DNA of 64,000 nucleotides, taken from Leptospirales bacterium (lineage in GTDB: Bacteria; Spirochaetota; Leptospiria; Leptospirales; Leptospiraceae). The stretch lies in assembly GCA_013297885.1 (NCBI GenBank), contig JAAFIR010000029.1, positions 1-64,000 on the forward strand. Direction: 5' to 3'. Shown one piece after another: positions 26,233 to 34,048 of this stretch. The position numbers and the translations under genes were made by a program. The notes beneath the pieces were generated by a model. It searched no databases, was not told the DNA's origin, and saw only the letters and a program-made list of their open reading frames with translations. The first letter of the stretch is position 1; each line of letters opens with the position of its first letter.

Positions 26233-28404
26233 TCATGCTCCCGAAATTTCTTTAAAAACTTTTTCAACTTCATTTGGTACAGATGTAAAATTTACTCTAA
26301 ATAAAACAGGGTTTTCAGAAATGTTTTTTGTAATTTTTGCATAAAGATCATTAGCTAACTCTTTTCCATTTTCATCAACTAGACTAACTTTTACATTATT
26401 TAATTTTTCAACTGAAATTGGGGCTTCGATTTCAGCTTCTTTTCCTGTCATTTTTAAAATTCTTCCAATATGTGTATCAGTGCTCGCGTGTTTCCCTGCT
26501 AAGATTATAAAATGGAAAAAAACTTTTTTGCTTAAAGGTTTTAGCTCAACTTCTTTTTTTTCAGGTAAAAAGATATTGTATTCACCACCAATCCCTCCAA
26601 TTTCAGAAATGATAATAGGGTTTTTTACACCTTTAGGCATCACTTCAAGTTGGTCATCAACTCTAACTAGTCCTTCACAAGCTTCAAGAGTTCTTTCAGA
26701 TACAAAAGTCTGTCCACCAACTGTATAGGATTCTATTCTAGATGTTAAATTTACATTGCTACCAACAACCCCATATTTTGTTCTTTTTTTTGAACCAATA
26801 TTACCAACAACAATTTCACCAGTGTTCAGTCCAATTCCCATTACTACTTCAGGAAGTCCGTCACGTTTGTTTCTTTCATTTACTTCTTTCATAGCAAGTT
26901 GCATTTCAATTGCACACGCAACTGCTCTTTTTGCATCATCTTCACGAATTATTGGTGCCCCAAAAATTACTAAAATTGCATCCCCAATAAATTCATCAAT
27001 TGTTCCTTGGTATTTTAAAATTACTTCAGTCATTACATCCAAATAATTATTAATCATATGTACACATTGTTCAGCAGGAAGTCTTTCTGAAATTGAAGTA
27101 AATCCTCTGAGGTCAGTCATCATGATTGTAACTTCTCTTTTTTCGCCTCCAAGAGAAAGACCTTTAGGTGTTTCTAAAATCGTGCTAACAATTTCGTCTG
27201 ATAAATATCTACCAAAAGTATCTTTAATAAATTGGTTTCTAAGATTTAATGCTTTTTTGATTCTATTTAAAATAAATGCAAGTCCCATTGCAATCATCAA
27301 GATCACTGTTGAAATTGTAAGCATGAGCTTATTGGTTTCTTTAATTGCTCCAATATAATCGTCTTCAGGAACAACTAGACCAATTGTCCAATCTTTCCCA
27401 AAAGTATCCGGAAATTTTTTATAGGATGCAATGTACTTTTTACCTAAAACTTCAAAGTTAAACTTCGGATCATCATTATTTGCTTTGTGGAATTTATAAG
27501 ATTCTTTTACAATTGGAGCTTGTTCTTCTAATTCATCAATTTTACGGGAACGATATTCATTTCCAATTTTAATCATTGGCTGGGTTACATCTGGATAAGC
27601 TACAATATCTCCTTTTGAATTGATGATAAATGCAATTGCTGTTTTTCCAGTGGCAGATTTACCATGTTTTTTTTCTTGAATTTCTTTTTGTAAATCTACT
27701 AAGAAGTTTGAAATTTCTATTAATGGAATATCTAAACCAAATATTCCTATTAGTTTTCCATTTGAAATAACAGGTGAAGATGCTGTTATTCCAGGAATTT
27801 TACCAGTGTTAAATATATAAACATCTGACCAAAATAGTGCATTTTTTTCTTTTGCACCTTTATACCAAGGCCTTTCCCTTGGATCATAATTTTCTAAAAC
27901 ATCAACTTCAGTTTTAATTGTTTTTCCAGATTGATCTCGATATATCCATGTTGTTTTTGGGATTTCTTTTTTTTGACGATCTATATTTTTTGTTGCTATT
28001 GTTCCATCTTCCATTCTTTTCTGCATAACAAAATCGCCTGATTCATTTCCAATATTGAACATAGTGAGTTGCTTATGTAATCGTAAAACGTTTATCATTA
28101 AGGAATCTAATCCTTGATTACTTAATATACTTTCAGCTCCCTCACCAGCGACTTTTGAAGATAATTCTGTCATGTCTACAGCAGTGAACAAATAGTTTGT
28201 TGTAGTTTGAATTACTCTTTTATTAATTTGTTCAATCAAATCTTCAGTTAGTTCCAATATTGCATTTGAATTTTTGTAATAGGAATAAGCAGTAACCCCA
28301 AGAACAGCAGTTACTAAAAATGTTAAGCTGAAAAAAATAATTTCAAAACTAAACTCGTTAAACTTTTTGATGACTTTTCTTAAAAAACTTTCTTTCTCTT
28401 TCAT
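26233..28404 (-). CDS. Membrane class III nucleotide cyclase with dCache sensor
   Basis: 723 aa. TM1 about 20-43, periplasmic dCache-type sensor 45-355 (contains ..YDPRERPWYKGA and GIFGLDIPL), TM2 about 360-380, cyclase domain 424-585. Metal Asp residues D431 (TDLRGFT) and D475 (IGDA) and the transition-state N552/R556 are present, so it should be active. The two base-selecting positions are unusual: E471 (DEFIGD) where adenylate cyclases have Lys, and S549 (VVGSNVN) where they have Asp. In the guanylate cyclases E occurs at the first position, so cGMP is possible. A C-terminal 100-residue PilZ-like segment (KEVELKPLSKKVFFHFIILAG... ) is of unknown function. Confidence 0.88.
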   Translation of the reverse strand: MKEKESFLRKVIKKFNEFSFEIIFFSLTFLVTAVLGVTAYSYYKNSNAILELTEDLIEQINKRVIQTTTNYLFTAVDMTELSSKVAGEGAESILSNQGLDSLMINVLRLHKQLTMFNIGNESGDFVMQKRMEDGTIATKNIDRQKKEIPKTTWIYRDQSGKTIKTEVDVLENYDPRERPWYKGAKEKNALFWSDVYIFNTGKIPGITASSPVISNGKLIGIFGLDIPLIEISNFLVDLQKEIQEKKHGKSATGKTAIAFIINSKGDIVAYPDVTQPMIKIGNEYRSRKIDELEEQAPIVKESYKFHKANNDDPKFNFEVLGKKYIASYKKFPDTFGKDWTIGLVVPEDDYIGAIKETNKLMLTISTVILMIAMGLAFILNRIKKALNLRNQFIKDTFGRYLSDEIVSTILETPKGLSLGGEKREVTIMMTDLRGFTSISERLPAEQCVHMINNYLDVMTEVILKYQGTIDEFIGDAILVIFGAPIIREDDAKRAVACAIEMQLAMKEVNERNKRDGLPEVVMGIGLNTGEIVVGNIGSKKRTKYGVVGSNVNLTSRIESYTVGGQTFVSERTLEACEGLVRVDDQLEVMPKGVKNPIIISEIGGIGGEYNIFLPEKKEVELKPLSKKVFFHFIILAGKHASTDTHIGRILKMTGKEAEIEAPISVEKLNNVKVSLVDENGKELANDLYAKITKNISENPVLFRVNFTSVPNEVEKVFKEISGA

Positions 28405-28502
28405 AACTAAAAACCGTATGTAATGATATTTATTATGTTTTCTTAGACAAGTAGGAAATTTATTTTTTTTGATAATTTAAATATTATTTTAAGCCTTTTT
28501 TT

Positions 28503-28603
28503 GGGCGAATTTTTCCAAAACAAGATTTTGGAAAAACCGTGCTTTCAGCTCCTATCAAAAAATTGTTTTTACAATTTTTTGATAACGCTTCAATCACTTT
28601 CGC
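28503..28603 (+). repeat. Structured two-arm repeat, copy R6
   Basis: Box A GGGCGAATTTTTCC, P2 arm TTTTTCCAAAA/TTTTGGAAAAA, box B ACCGTGCTTTCAGCTCC with GTG at 28539-28541, P3 arm TATCAAAAAATTG/CAATTTTTTGATA, box C ACGCTTCAATCACTTTCGC with CAC at 28595-28597. P4 is GTG/CAC, a variant shared only with R8. P1 is GCGAA/TTCGC. It lies in the divergent gap between the cyclase and the SRPBCC operon, ahead of the operon promoter. Confidence 0.9.
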
Positions 28604-28624
28604 TTGTATTGTAAAATTAATAAG

Positions 28625-28653
28625 TTGACATATAATAAGTGTGCTTATAATAT
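28625..28653 (+). promoter_or_regulatory. Promoter with overlapping palindromic operator (candidate MarR site)
   Basis: TTGACA at 28625-28630 with TAATAT at 28648-28653 (17-nt spacer), or TATAAT at 28646-28651. A 24-nt palindrome, ATATAATAAG-TGTG-CTTATAATAT (28630-28653), has arms matching at 9 of 10 positions and covers the spacer and -10. The operon it drives ends with a MarR gene, so autorepression is likely. Confidence 0.6.
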
Positions 28654-28674
28654 GGTTTTAAAAAAGGAGACTAT

Positions 28675-29088
28675 ATGTGGGTCAAAGAATTTAAAATAAA
28701 AACTAATGCAAGTGCTGAAAAAATTTGGGAAGTTTACAAAGATGTTAAGAATTGGAAAAAATGGGATGATGGAATAGAATATTCATTTTTAGATGGAGAG
28801 TTTCTTCTCGGTGGAACAGGGGTATTAAAACCAGTAGGTGGACCAAAAACAAAATTTAAAATTATTGAACTTGTTGAAAATGAAAAATTTATAGATATAA
28901 CCAAATTACCATTTTGTACTTTAAAATTTACACATAGAATTTTGAAAGAAGGAAAACAAAATATAATTCATCATCAAGTTGAGTTTAGAGGTTTTTTAAG
29001 CTTTTTATTTAGTAAAATAATTGGCTCTGATATTGAAAAGAATATGGAAAATCTTTTGAAAAAATTTGTGGAGATTGCAGAAAAATGA
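28675..29088 (+). CDS. SRPBCC-fold (polyketide cyclase-like) protein
   Basis: 137 aa. The N-terminal VKEFKIKTNASAEKIWEVYKDVKNWKKWDDGIEY followed by GGTGVLKPVG and TKLPFCTLKFTHRILKE is the START/SRPBCC pattern, giving a hydrophobic ligand cavity. Substrate unknown. First gene of a three-gene operon (SRPBCC-EVE-MarR) with aaggaga before its ATG. It overlaps the EVE gene by 4 nt. Confidence 0.85.
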   Translation: MWVKEFKIKTNASAEKIWEVYKDVKNWKKWDDGIEYSFLDGEFLLGGTGVLKPVGGPKTKFKIIELVENEKFIDITKLPFCTLKFTHRILKEGKQNIIHHQVEFRGFLSFLFSKIIGSDIEKNMENLLKKFVEIAEK

Positions 29089-29498
29089 AATATTTTATTG
29101 CATCAATTTCAAAAGAACATGCTGATATTGGAATTAAAAATGGTTTTATTCAGGTTTGTCATGGAAAAGAAACTCCATTAAAAAAAATGAAAAAAAATGA
29201 TAAAATTTTAATCTATTCTGCGAAATTAAAAATGGATACAAAAGAAAAATATCAAAAATTTGTGGGTCTTGGTGAAATTTTTGATAATGAAATCTTTCAT
29301 TTTCAAATGAATGAAGTTTTTTGTCCTTTCAGAAGAAAAGTAAATTTTATAAAATCAAAAGAAGTTTCCATTTTACCATTAATTGAAAAATTAGATTTTA
29401 TACCTAATAAAAAGTTTTGGGGTTATCCATTTAGATTTGGTTTTTTGGAAATACCTGAAAAGGATTTTTTATTTATTAGAGGAGAAATGATTGAGTAA
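29085..29498 (+). CDS. EVE-domain protein
   Basis: 137 aa. YFIASISKEHADIGIKNGFIQVCHGKETPLKKMKKNDKILIYSAK at the N-terminus and WGYPFRFGFLEIPEKDF near the end match the EVE (PUA-like) domain, which in known members binds modified bases in DNA or small ligands. Whether it reads a DNA modification here is unknown. Overlaps the SRPBCC stop and the MarR start, so all three are co-translated. Confidence 0.8.
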   Translation: MKYFIASISKEHADIGIKNGFIQVCHGKETPLKKMKKNDKILIYSAKLKMDTKEKYQKFVGLGEIFDNEIFHFQMNEVFCPFRRKVNFIKSKEVSILPLIEKLDFIPNKKFWGYPFRFGFLEIPEKDFLFIRGEMIE

Positions 29499-29928
29499 AG
29501 TTTTTAGAAATGAAAATGCAGATGATAGCTCAGGACTTTTACTTTGGCAAGTATCCAATCTATGGCAAAGAAAACTAAAAGAATGTTTGATTAGTTTCAA
29601 TTTAACTCATTCTCAATTTGTTTTGCTAGCTTCCATGTATTATTTTGAAGAAAAAAGTATAGAACTAAATCAAATTCGACTTTCAGAACATACTAAAATT
29701 GATCCAATGAACACATCTTCAATTTTAGAAAATCTTTTAAAAAGAAAATTGATTAAAAAAAAAGTTTCTAAACTAGATTCAAGAGCCAAAAGCATTTATT
29801 TAACGGATGAAGGAAAAAAATTAGCTATTGAAACAATCCCAATAGTTGAAGATTTTGATTCTAAATTTTTTGGTAGGGTTTCAAAAAAAAATCTTAATCA
29901 AATTTTAATTAAGTTAAGAGAGTTTTAA
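29491..29928 (+). CDS. MarR-family transcriptional regulator
   Basis: 145 aa with TTG start at 29491 and GAGGAG 8 nt upstream. Winged-helix layout: LTHSQFVLLASMYYFE, then the recognition helix region LSEHTKIDPMNTSSILENLLKRKLI and the wing KLDSRAKSIYLTDEGKKLA. Overlaps the EVE gene by 8 nt. A near-palindromic 24-nt site over the promoter 1 kb of operon upstream is its likely operator. Ligand unknown. Confidence 0.9.
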   Translation: MSKVFRNENADDSSGLLLWQVSNLWQRKLKECLISFNLTHSQFVLLASMYYFEEKSIELNQIRLSEHTKIDPMNTSSILENLLKRKLIKKKVSKLDSRAKSIYLTDEGKKLAIETIPIVEDFDSKFFGRVSKKNLNQILIKLREF

Positions 29929-29933
29929 TATTT

Positions 29934-30032
29934 TTATTTTATGCATTTCGAATGATCGATTTGAACCACTTTAGCTTCATTTTTGGAAAATACTATCATA
30001 CGACGGTGGTATTGTGAAGCAGGAGTAGTCAT
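29934..30032 (-). CDS. Candidate 32-aa small protein
   Basis: ATG at 30032 encodes MTTPASQYHRRM then IVFSKNEAKVVQIDHSKCIK and stops at 29934. The SD-like GAGAGGA lies about 9 nt upstream, and ATG overlaps the stop of the decayed lipoprotein gene (ATGA), a translational coupling. The codon use is regular, with no broken frame although the upstream gene has decayed. It may be a genuine small protein or the downstream fragment of a once-coupled operon. Evidence is limited to this arrangement. Confidence 0.4.
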   Translation of the reverse strand: MTTPASQYHRRMIVFSKNEAKVVQIDHSKCIK

Positions 30033-30590
30033 TTTGATTGTTCCTCTCTAAAATAATATTTAACACTATAAAGATATTCACAAAGGTGTACTGCATTTTT
30101 TTCATTATGTAAGTTTGAATAAAGTATAAAATCTTTAATTGGACTTTTTGTTTTACAGATTCCAGATACTCCTTCTTTATTGCAAGTTCCAATTGAATTA
30201 TGAATACCTAGTGCTTCTTTACAAGAATTTTTATGATTTATATTATTTCTTTTAAAAAGCCAAAATTCAGCATATAATGGAATATCGCAAAATAATCAAT
30301 ATTTATAAAACTATCCAAGCCCTTTGTTGAACTATAATATCTTTGTTTATAAATCCCTCTACCACCAACATAATAACCCACAAACGATCCTTATCTTAAA
30401 CCATAACCTTCAACATTTTTTCAAATACAATCCCCAAAGAATCAAATGGAAATCCATAAGTCCCAATACCTTAAATTTTTCGTTCAACTCTTAAATTAAA
30501 AATATCTAAAAAATCATTTTTTGGATTAATGAAATAATTTTTAGTCGAAGTGCAATTTAAGATTCAAATTAGAAATATTAAAACTTTTTT
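30029..30590 (-). pseudogene. Decayed lipoprotein gene
   Basis: Reading the minus strand through several frames gives a coherent protein: a leader VLIFLI-stop-ILNCTSTKNYF (lipobox-like ILNC), FINPKNDFLDIFNLRVERKI-stop-GIGTYGFPFDSLGIVFEKM, then a frameshift to GYGLR-stop-GSFVGYYVGGRGIY and LDSFINIDYF, a second frameshift to DIPLYAEFWLFKRNN and finally HKNSCKEALGIHNS...LCEYLYS...REEQSK-stop. At least three in-frame stops and two frameshifts, and no good start codon. The NDFLDIF pattern reminds me of a Leptospira lipoprotein family but this is from memory only. Confidence 0.75.
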
Positions 30591-30667
30591 TTTTGATATT
30601 AAATTTATTGAATTTACTTAAAACTATTGTTAATCAAAATATTTTTTAAAAAATAATCTTTTAAAAT

Positions 30668-31335
30668 TTAAAAAAAATTCAATTAAGTTCGTTTTTTGGA
30701 AAACTTTTCAAAAACAAAATTAGTTTAATAGATATGAAATCAAAATTTATTTTTACAAAAAAACAAACTGCAGAACTCAGAGAAATGGATGAAGTAGTGG
30801 AGACTTCTTGTACAGTTTTAATTCCAGAAATTTATTGGGTAGAACTACATAAAAAAATTGAATCTTTTGGAAGTCTAAAAATTTATTTTGCATATCTACT
30901 GAAAAAATATGAAATTTTTTTGAAAAGTGGAATTATTCCCTATTCGAGTCGGCTAAAAACAGAATACCAAGCTAAAGGTCAAAATTTGATTCGTAAAGAT
31001 TTTGAGCCGTGGAAAAAGGATTGGTTTGTGATGAAGTTGTATCGAGCAGCATTTAATTTTTCGATCAATAAACTTTTTGTATTATTGCTTCGCCTCGATT
31101 TGATGGATTTTGCTGAAATTGTGGAATCTTCCATAAACCTCGACTTCCCCGTTCCAACGGGTAAAGAGTGGGTTTTCCAATACGGGGGATTTTTCCAAAA
31201 CAATAAAATCCACCAATACGAAAGAATTTTCAAGTTCGGATAGATTTTTCTAAGCATAACAATTTCCCTATGTAAACAAATCCCTTTTAACAAATAAATC
31301 CTTTAATAAAGCTTTGCCAGTTCATAAAAAAAATT
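30668..31335 (+). repeat. 0.67-kb inverted repeat with DUF1564-like gene, copy 2
   Basis: Counterpart of 14793-15458, opposite orientation. Conserved flanks on both sides of the gene (AAGTTCGTTTTT..GAAAACTTTTC upstream, TAGATTTTTCTAAGCATAAC and GCCAGTTCAT downstream). The near-identical segment is the 3' third of the gene plus the first part of the 3' flank. Confidence 0.85.
30734..31243 (+). CDS. DUF1564-like protein (copy 2)
   Basis: 169 aa, about 87% identical to copy 1. The N-terminal 124 residues hold all 22 differences (for example TSCTVLIPEIYW versus TSCTLLIPEEYW), and the last 45 residues are identical. This mosaic suggests gene conversion or recent recombination across the 3' part. 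The gene is intact, with ATG after an AT-rich leader and no obvious SD. Unknown function. Confidence 0.75.
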   Translation: MKSKFIFTKKQTAELREMDEVVETSCTVLIPEIYWVELHKKIESFGSLKIYFAYLLKKYEIFLKSGIIPYSSRLKTEYQAKGQNLIRKDFEPWKKDWFVMKLYRAAFNFSINKLFVLLLRLDLMDFAEIVESSINLDFPVPTGKEWVFQYGGFFQNNKIHQYERIFKFG

Positions 31336-31466
31336 TTTACTTCAAACTGTGTTTTTCAATTTAGTAATTTAATCATGAAATTGTTAAATATAAAAAACTC
31401 TTCTTAACAAATTTTTATTATATACGAAATAATTTTCTATTTAAAAAATAAATTTGCTATTCACAA

Positions 31467-31572
31467 GAGAAAGGGATTGAAGCGTTTCTGAATAGCCTCG
31501 GACTTTAGTCCGAGGATTCAGAAGTAGCGAAAAGCCCGGTTTTTCTCGAACTTGTTCGAGAAAAATTCTCCC
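31467..31572 (-). repeat. Structured two-arm repeat, copy R7
   Basis: Minus strand: box A GGGAGAA and 3' end TTCTC, so P1 is GAGAA/TTCTC: again both strands changed together. P2 arm TTTTTCTCGAAC/GTTCGAGAAAAA, box B CCGGGCTTTTCGCTACTTC, P3 arm nearly identical to that of R2 (CTGAATCCTCGGACT..AGTCCGAGG..ATTCAG), box C ACGCTTCAATCCCTTT. P4 is GGG/CCC (plus 31535-31537 and 31473-31475). It sits in the 445-nt gap upstream of the adenylate cyclase gene. Nothing else but a leader motif was seen there. Confidence 0.9.
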
Positions 31573-31688
31573 AAAAAAAATACTAAAACATCCTTAGGAA
31601 ATTTATTTCTTTTAAATCTCAGAAAAAATTCTTGTCTAGAGAATCTCATGAAAAATCATCTTAGGCAGAATTTTTTTCAGGGGTGTTT

Positions 31689-33827
31689 ATGTCAGCAGTC
31701 AAAATGAGCGTAAGATTCAGTATCGTAGGTTTTTCAACTTTAGCTGTACTTATGTTTGGTGGAATTATTAGTATAGTTTCCTACATCGGTGGAAAAAATT
31801 CAGTTCAATCTTTGGTGAATAACATAATGACTAAAGCCACTGAACACACAATTGATAAAACAAAAGATTATCTAAACTCAGCTATTGTAGTGAGTCAAAT
31901 GAATGAACAATTTTTGGGTAGTGGACTTTTAAAAACTGAAAAAGGAAAAGTAATCGAAAAATACTTTGAAGGAATCTTACGTGTTAATCCTGAATTAATT
32001 GGAATGTTTTATGGTGATACAAACGGAGATTTTGTAATGGTTAAAGAAATGACTGACAAATCCTACTCAGTTAATAAAATTATTCGCAAAGGTAAACTTA
32101 CTGAAGTAAATTGGGAACACGAAAAAAACTCTTGGTATGATGATAAACGCTTTGATGATGAAATTATTGAAACTGAAAAAGCATATGACCCAAGAACAAG
32201 ACCTTGGTACAAAGAAGCCATTACAAAAAAAACTTATTCATGGACTGATGTGTATGTTTTTTTTACAGATCGAAAACCAGGGATCACATGTAGCAAAGCA
32301 GTGTATGATAAAAAAGGAAATTTGATAGGTGTTATTGGAATTGATATTAGCATCAAAGAATTTTCCGAATTTTTATCTGGAATAAAAATTGGTGAAACTG
32401 GAAAAGTTTTTTTATTAGATGCAAAACAAAAAGTTGTTGCAATTCCTTCACCTGATCAAGCTACTCACGATAAACTATTAAAAGAAGAAACAGATGCTAA
32501 TGGAAAAAAATCGCTTACCTTAATTAAAGCTGATGTGTTAGAAGATAAAGAAATTTCTAGTGCATTTATCAATTTTGAAAAACAAAAAGAAGAACTTACA
32601 AAAGAAAATAAAACTTTTTTTGAATTTAAAAATGATGGAATAAGTTATTTTGCAAAATTTGTCCCTTTTAAAATGGATGATATTGAATGGACAATTGGAA
32701 TCGTTGTGCCTGAAAATGAATTTATGAAAACCGTTCATAGAAATAACCAAATCATTATGGCATTATCTATAATAATTATCATCATTGCAGTTTTATTTGA
32801 ATATAGTTTTTCAAAAAAAATATCTAAACCACTTACCCAGCTTTCTGAAGAAATGAAAAAAATTCAAAATTTTGATTTATCATCCAATGTTGAAGTTCAT
32901 TCTTTTTTGATAGAAGTAAACAATATGACTCATTCCTTTAATAAAATGAGAACTGGTCTTCGCTCATTTAAAAAATATGTTCCTGATGAATTAGTTCGTG
33001 AATTGATTTCATTAAATAAAGAAGCAGTTTTAGAAGGAGAACGTAGAGAACTAACTATGTATTTTTCGGATATTAAAGGATTTACAACTATTTCAGAAGA
33101 GCTTAATCCTGAGGAATTGGTAGAACAACTTTCTGAATATTTAGGTGAAGCTTCTAAAACTGTTGTTGACCATCATGGCACATTAGATAAATATATTGGA
33201 GATGCAGTAATGGCTTTTTGGGGAGCACCAAAACCTCTAGAAGATCATGCACTGATGGCTTGTAAAGCCGCATTAGAACATAAAAAAAATTTAAAGAAAA
33301 AAAATGCTGAACTAGTAGCAAAAGGTAAAACTCCATTTTATGATAGAATTGGAATTCACACAGGTGAAGTAATTGTAGGAAATATGGGATCTGAGAACCG
33401 TTTAAACTATACTGTAATTGGTGATTCTGTAAATCTTGCAAGTCGCCTCGAAGCAATTAATAAATTTTATGGTTCTGATATAATTATTTCTGAAACAACT
33501 TACAATTATGTGGAAGATAAATTTCTAGTGAAAATGCTTGACTTAGTTGCTGTTAAAGGTAAATCCAAAGCGATTGAAATTTATGAATTAATTTCTGATA
33601 TTGATGAAGCAAGTCTTGAAGAAAAAAAATACATTTCCAATTTTAATGAAGCAGTTTTTGAATATCGAAAAAAAGGTTTTGTAGCTGCAATTAAACTTTT
33701 TGAATCTTGTTTAAGATTAAATCCAAATGACTACACAGCAAAACTATATTTAGAACGATGTAATCATTATTTGACATATCCTCCAAGTGAAAATTGGACA
33801 GGGGTGCATGAATCAAAAGAAAAATGA
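31689..33827 (+). CDS. Membrane adenylate cyclase with dCache sensor and C-terminal helical repeat
   Basis: 712 aa from the ATG at 31689 (AGGGG 5 nt upstream, better placed than the GTG at 31683). TM1 about 15-35, periplasmic dCache domain to about 350 (YDPRTRPWYKEA, GVIGIDISIK), TM2 about 355-375, HAMP-like linker, cyclase domain from about 455. FSDIKGFT supplies the metal Asp, DKYIGDAVMAFWG has the adenine-selecting Lys and second metal Asp, and YTVIGDSVNLASR has the adenine-selecting Asp and the N/R pair: a complete adenylate cyclase. The end (IKLFESCLRLNPNDYTAKLYLERC) is a TPR-like motif. A conserved leader motif is present about 40 nt upstream. Confidence 0.9.
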   Translation: MSAVKMSVRFSIVGFSTLAVLMFGGIISIVSYIGGKNSVQSLVNNIMTKATEHTIDKTKDYLNSAIVVSQMNEQFLGSGLLKTEKGKVIEKYFEGILRVNPELIGMFYGDTNGDFVMVKEMTDKSYSVNKIIRKGKLTEVNWEHEKNSWYDDKRFDDEIIETEKAYDPRTRPWYKEAITKKTYSWTDVYVFFTDRKPGITCSKAVYDKKGNLIGVIGIDISIKEFSEFLSGIKIGETGKVFLLDAKQKVVAIPSPDQATHDKLLKEETDANGKKSLTLIKADVLEDKEISSAFINFEKQKEELTKENKTFFEFKNDGISYFAKFVPFKMDDIEWTIGIVVPENEFMKTVHRNNQIIMALSIIIIIIAVLFEYSFSKKISKPLTQLSEEMKKIQNFDLSSNVEVHSFLIEVNNMTHSFNKMRTGLRSFKKYVPDELVRELISLNKEAVLEGERRELTMYFSDIKGFTTISEELNPEELVEQLSEYLGEASKTVVDHHGTLDKYIGDAVMAFWGAPKPLEDHALMACKAALEHKKNLKKKNAELVAKGKTPFYDRIGIHTGEVIVGNMGSENRLNYTVIGDSVNLASRLEAINKFYGSDIIISETTYNYVEDKFLVKMLDLVAVKGKSKAIEIYELISDIDEASLEEKKYISNFNEAVFEYRKKGFVAAIKLFESCLRLNPNDYTAKLYLERCNHYLTYPPSENWTGVHESKEK

Positions 33828-34048
33828 TTCTTCATTTACTTACCAATCTTAATTATTTCTTAAAGCTAGTATTTTTTTTATTTTTTTAAAAAAATAATTT
33901 CAGAACATTTATTGGAAGATAAATTTAAAAGCTATTTTAAATACTCTCAGTAAGTAGGAATTTTATAAAGAAAAAATACTATTCTCTATTTAGTCTTTTA
34001 AATCAAAAATCATTTGACCAAATTTAAACTTATTAAATCTATCTCAAT

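Noticed and set aside
29941-29970. tRNA-like T-arm word ggttcaaatcgatc on the minus strand
   Set aside because: It codes for part of the 32-aa ORF, and no acceptor stem or anticodon arm can be folded around it.
29977-30192. 71-aa open frame on the minus strand
   Set aside because: It is one frame of the decayed lipoprotein gene; the coherent protein switches frames here.
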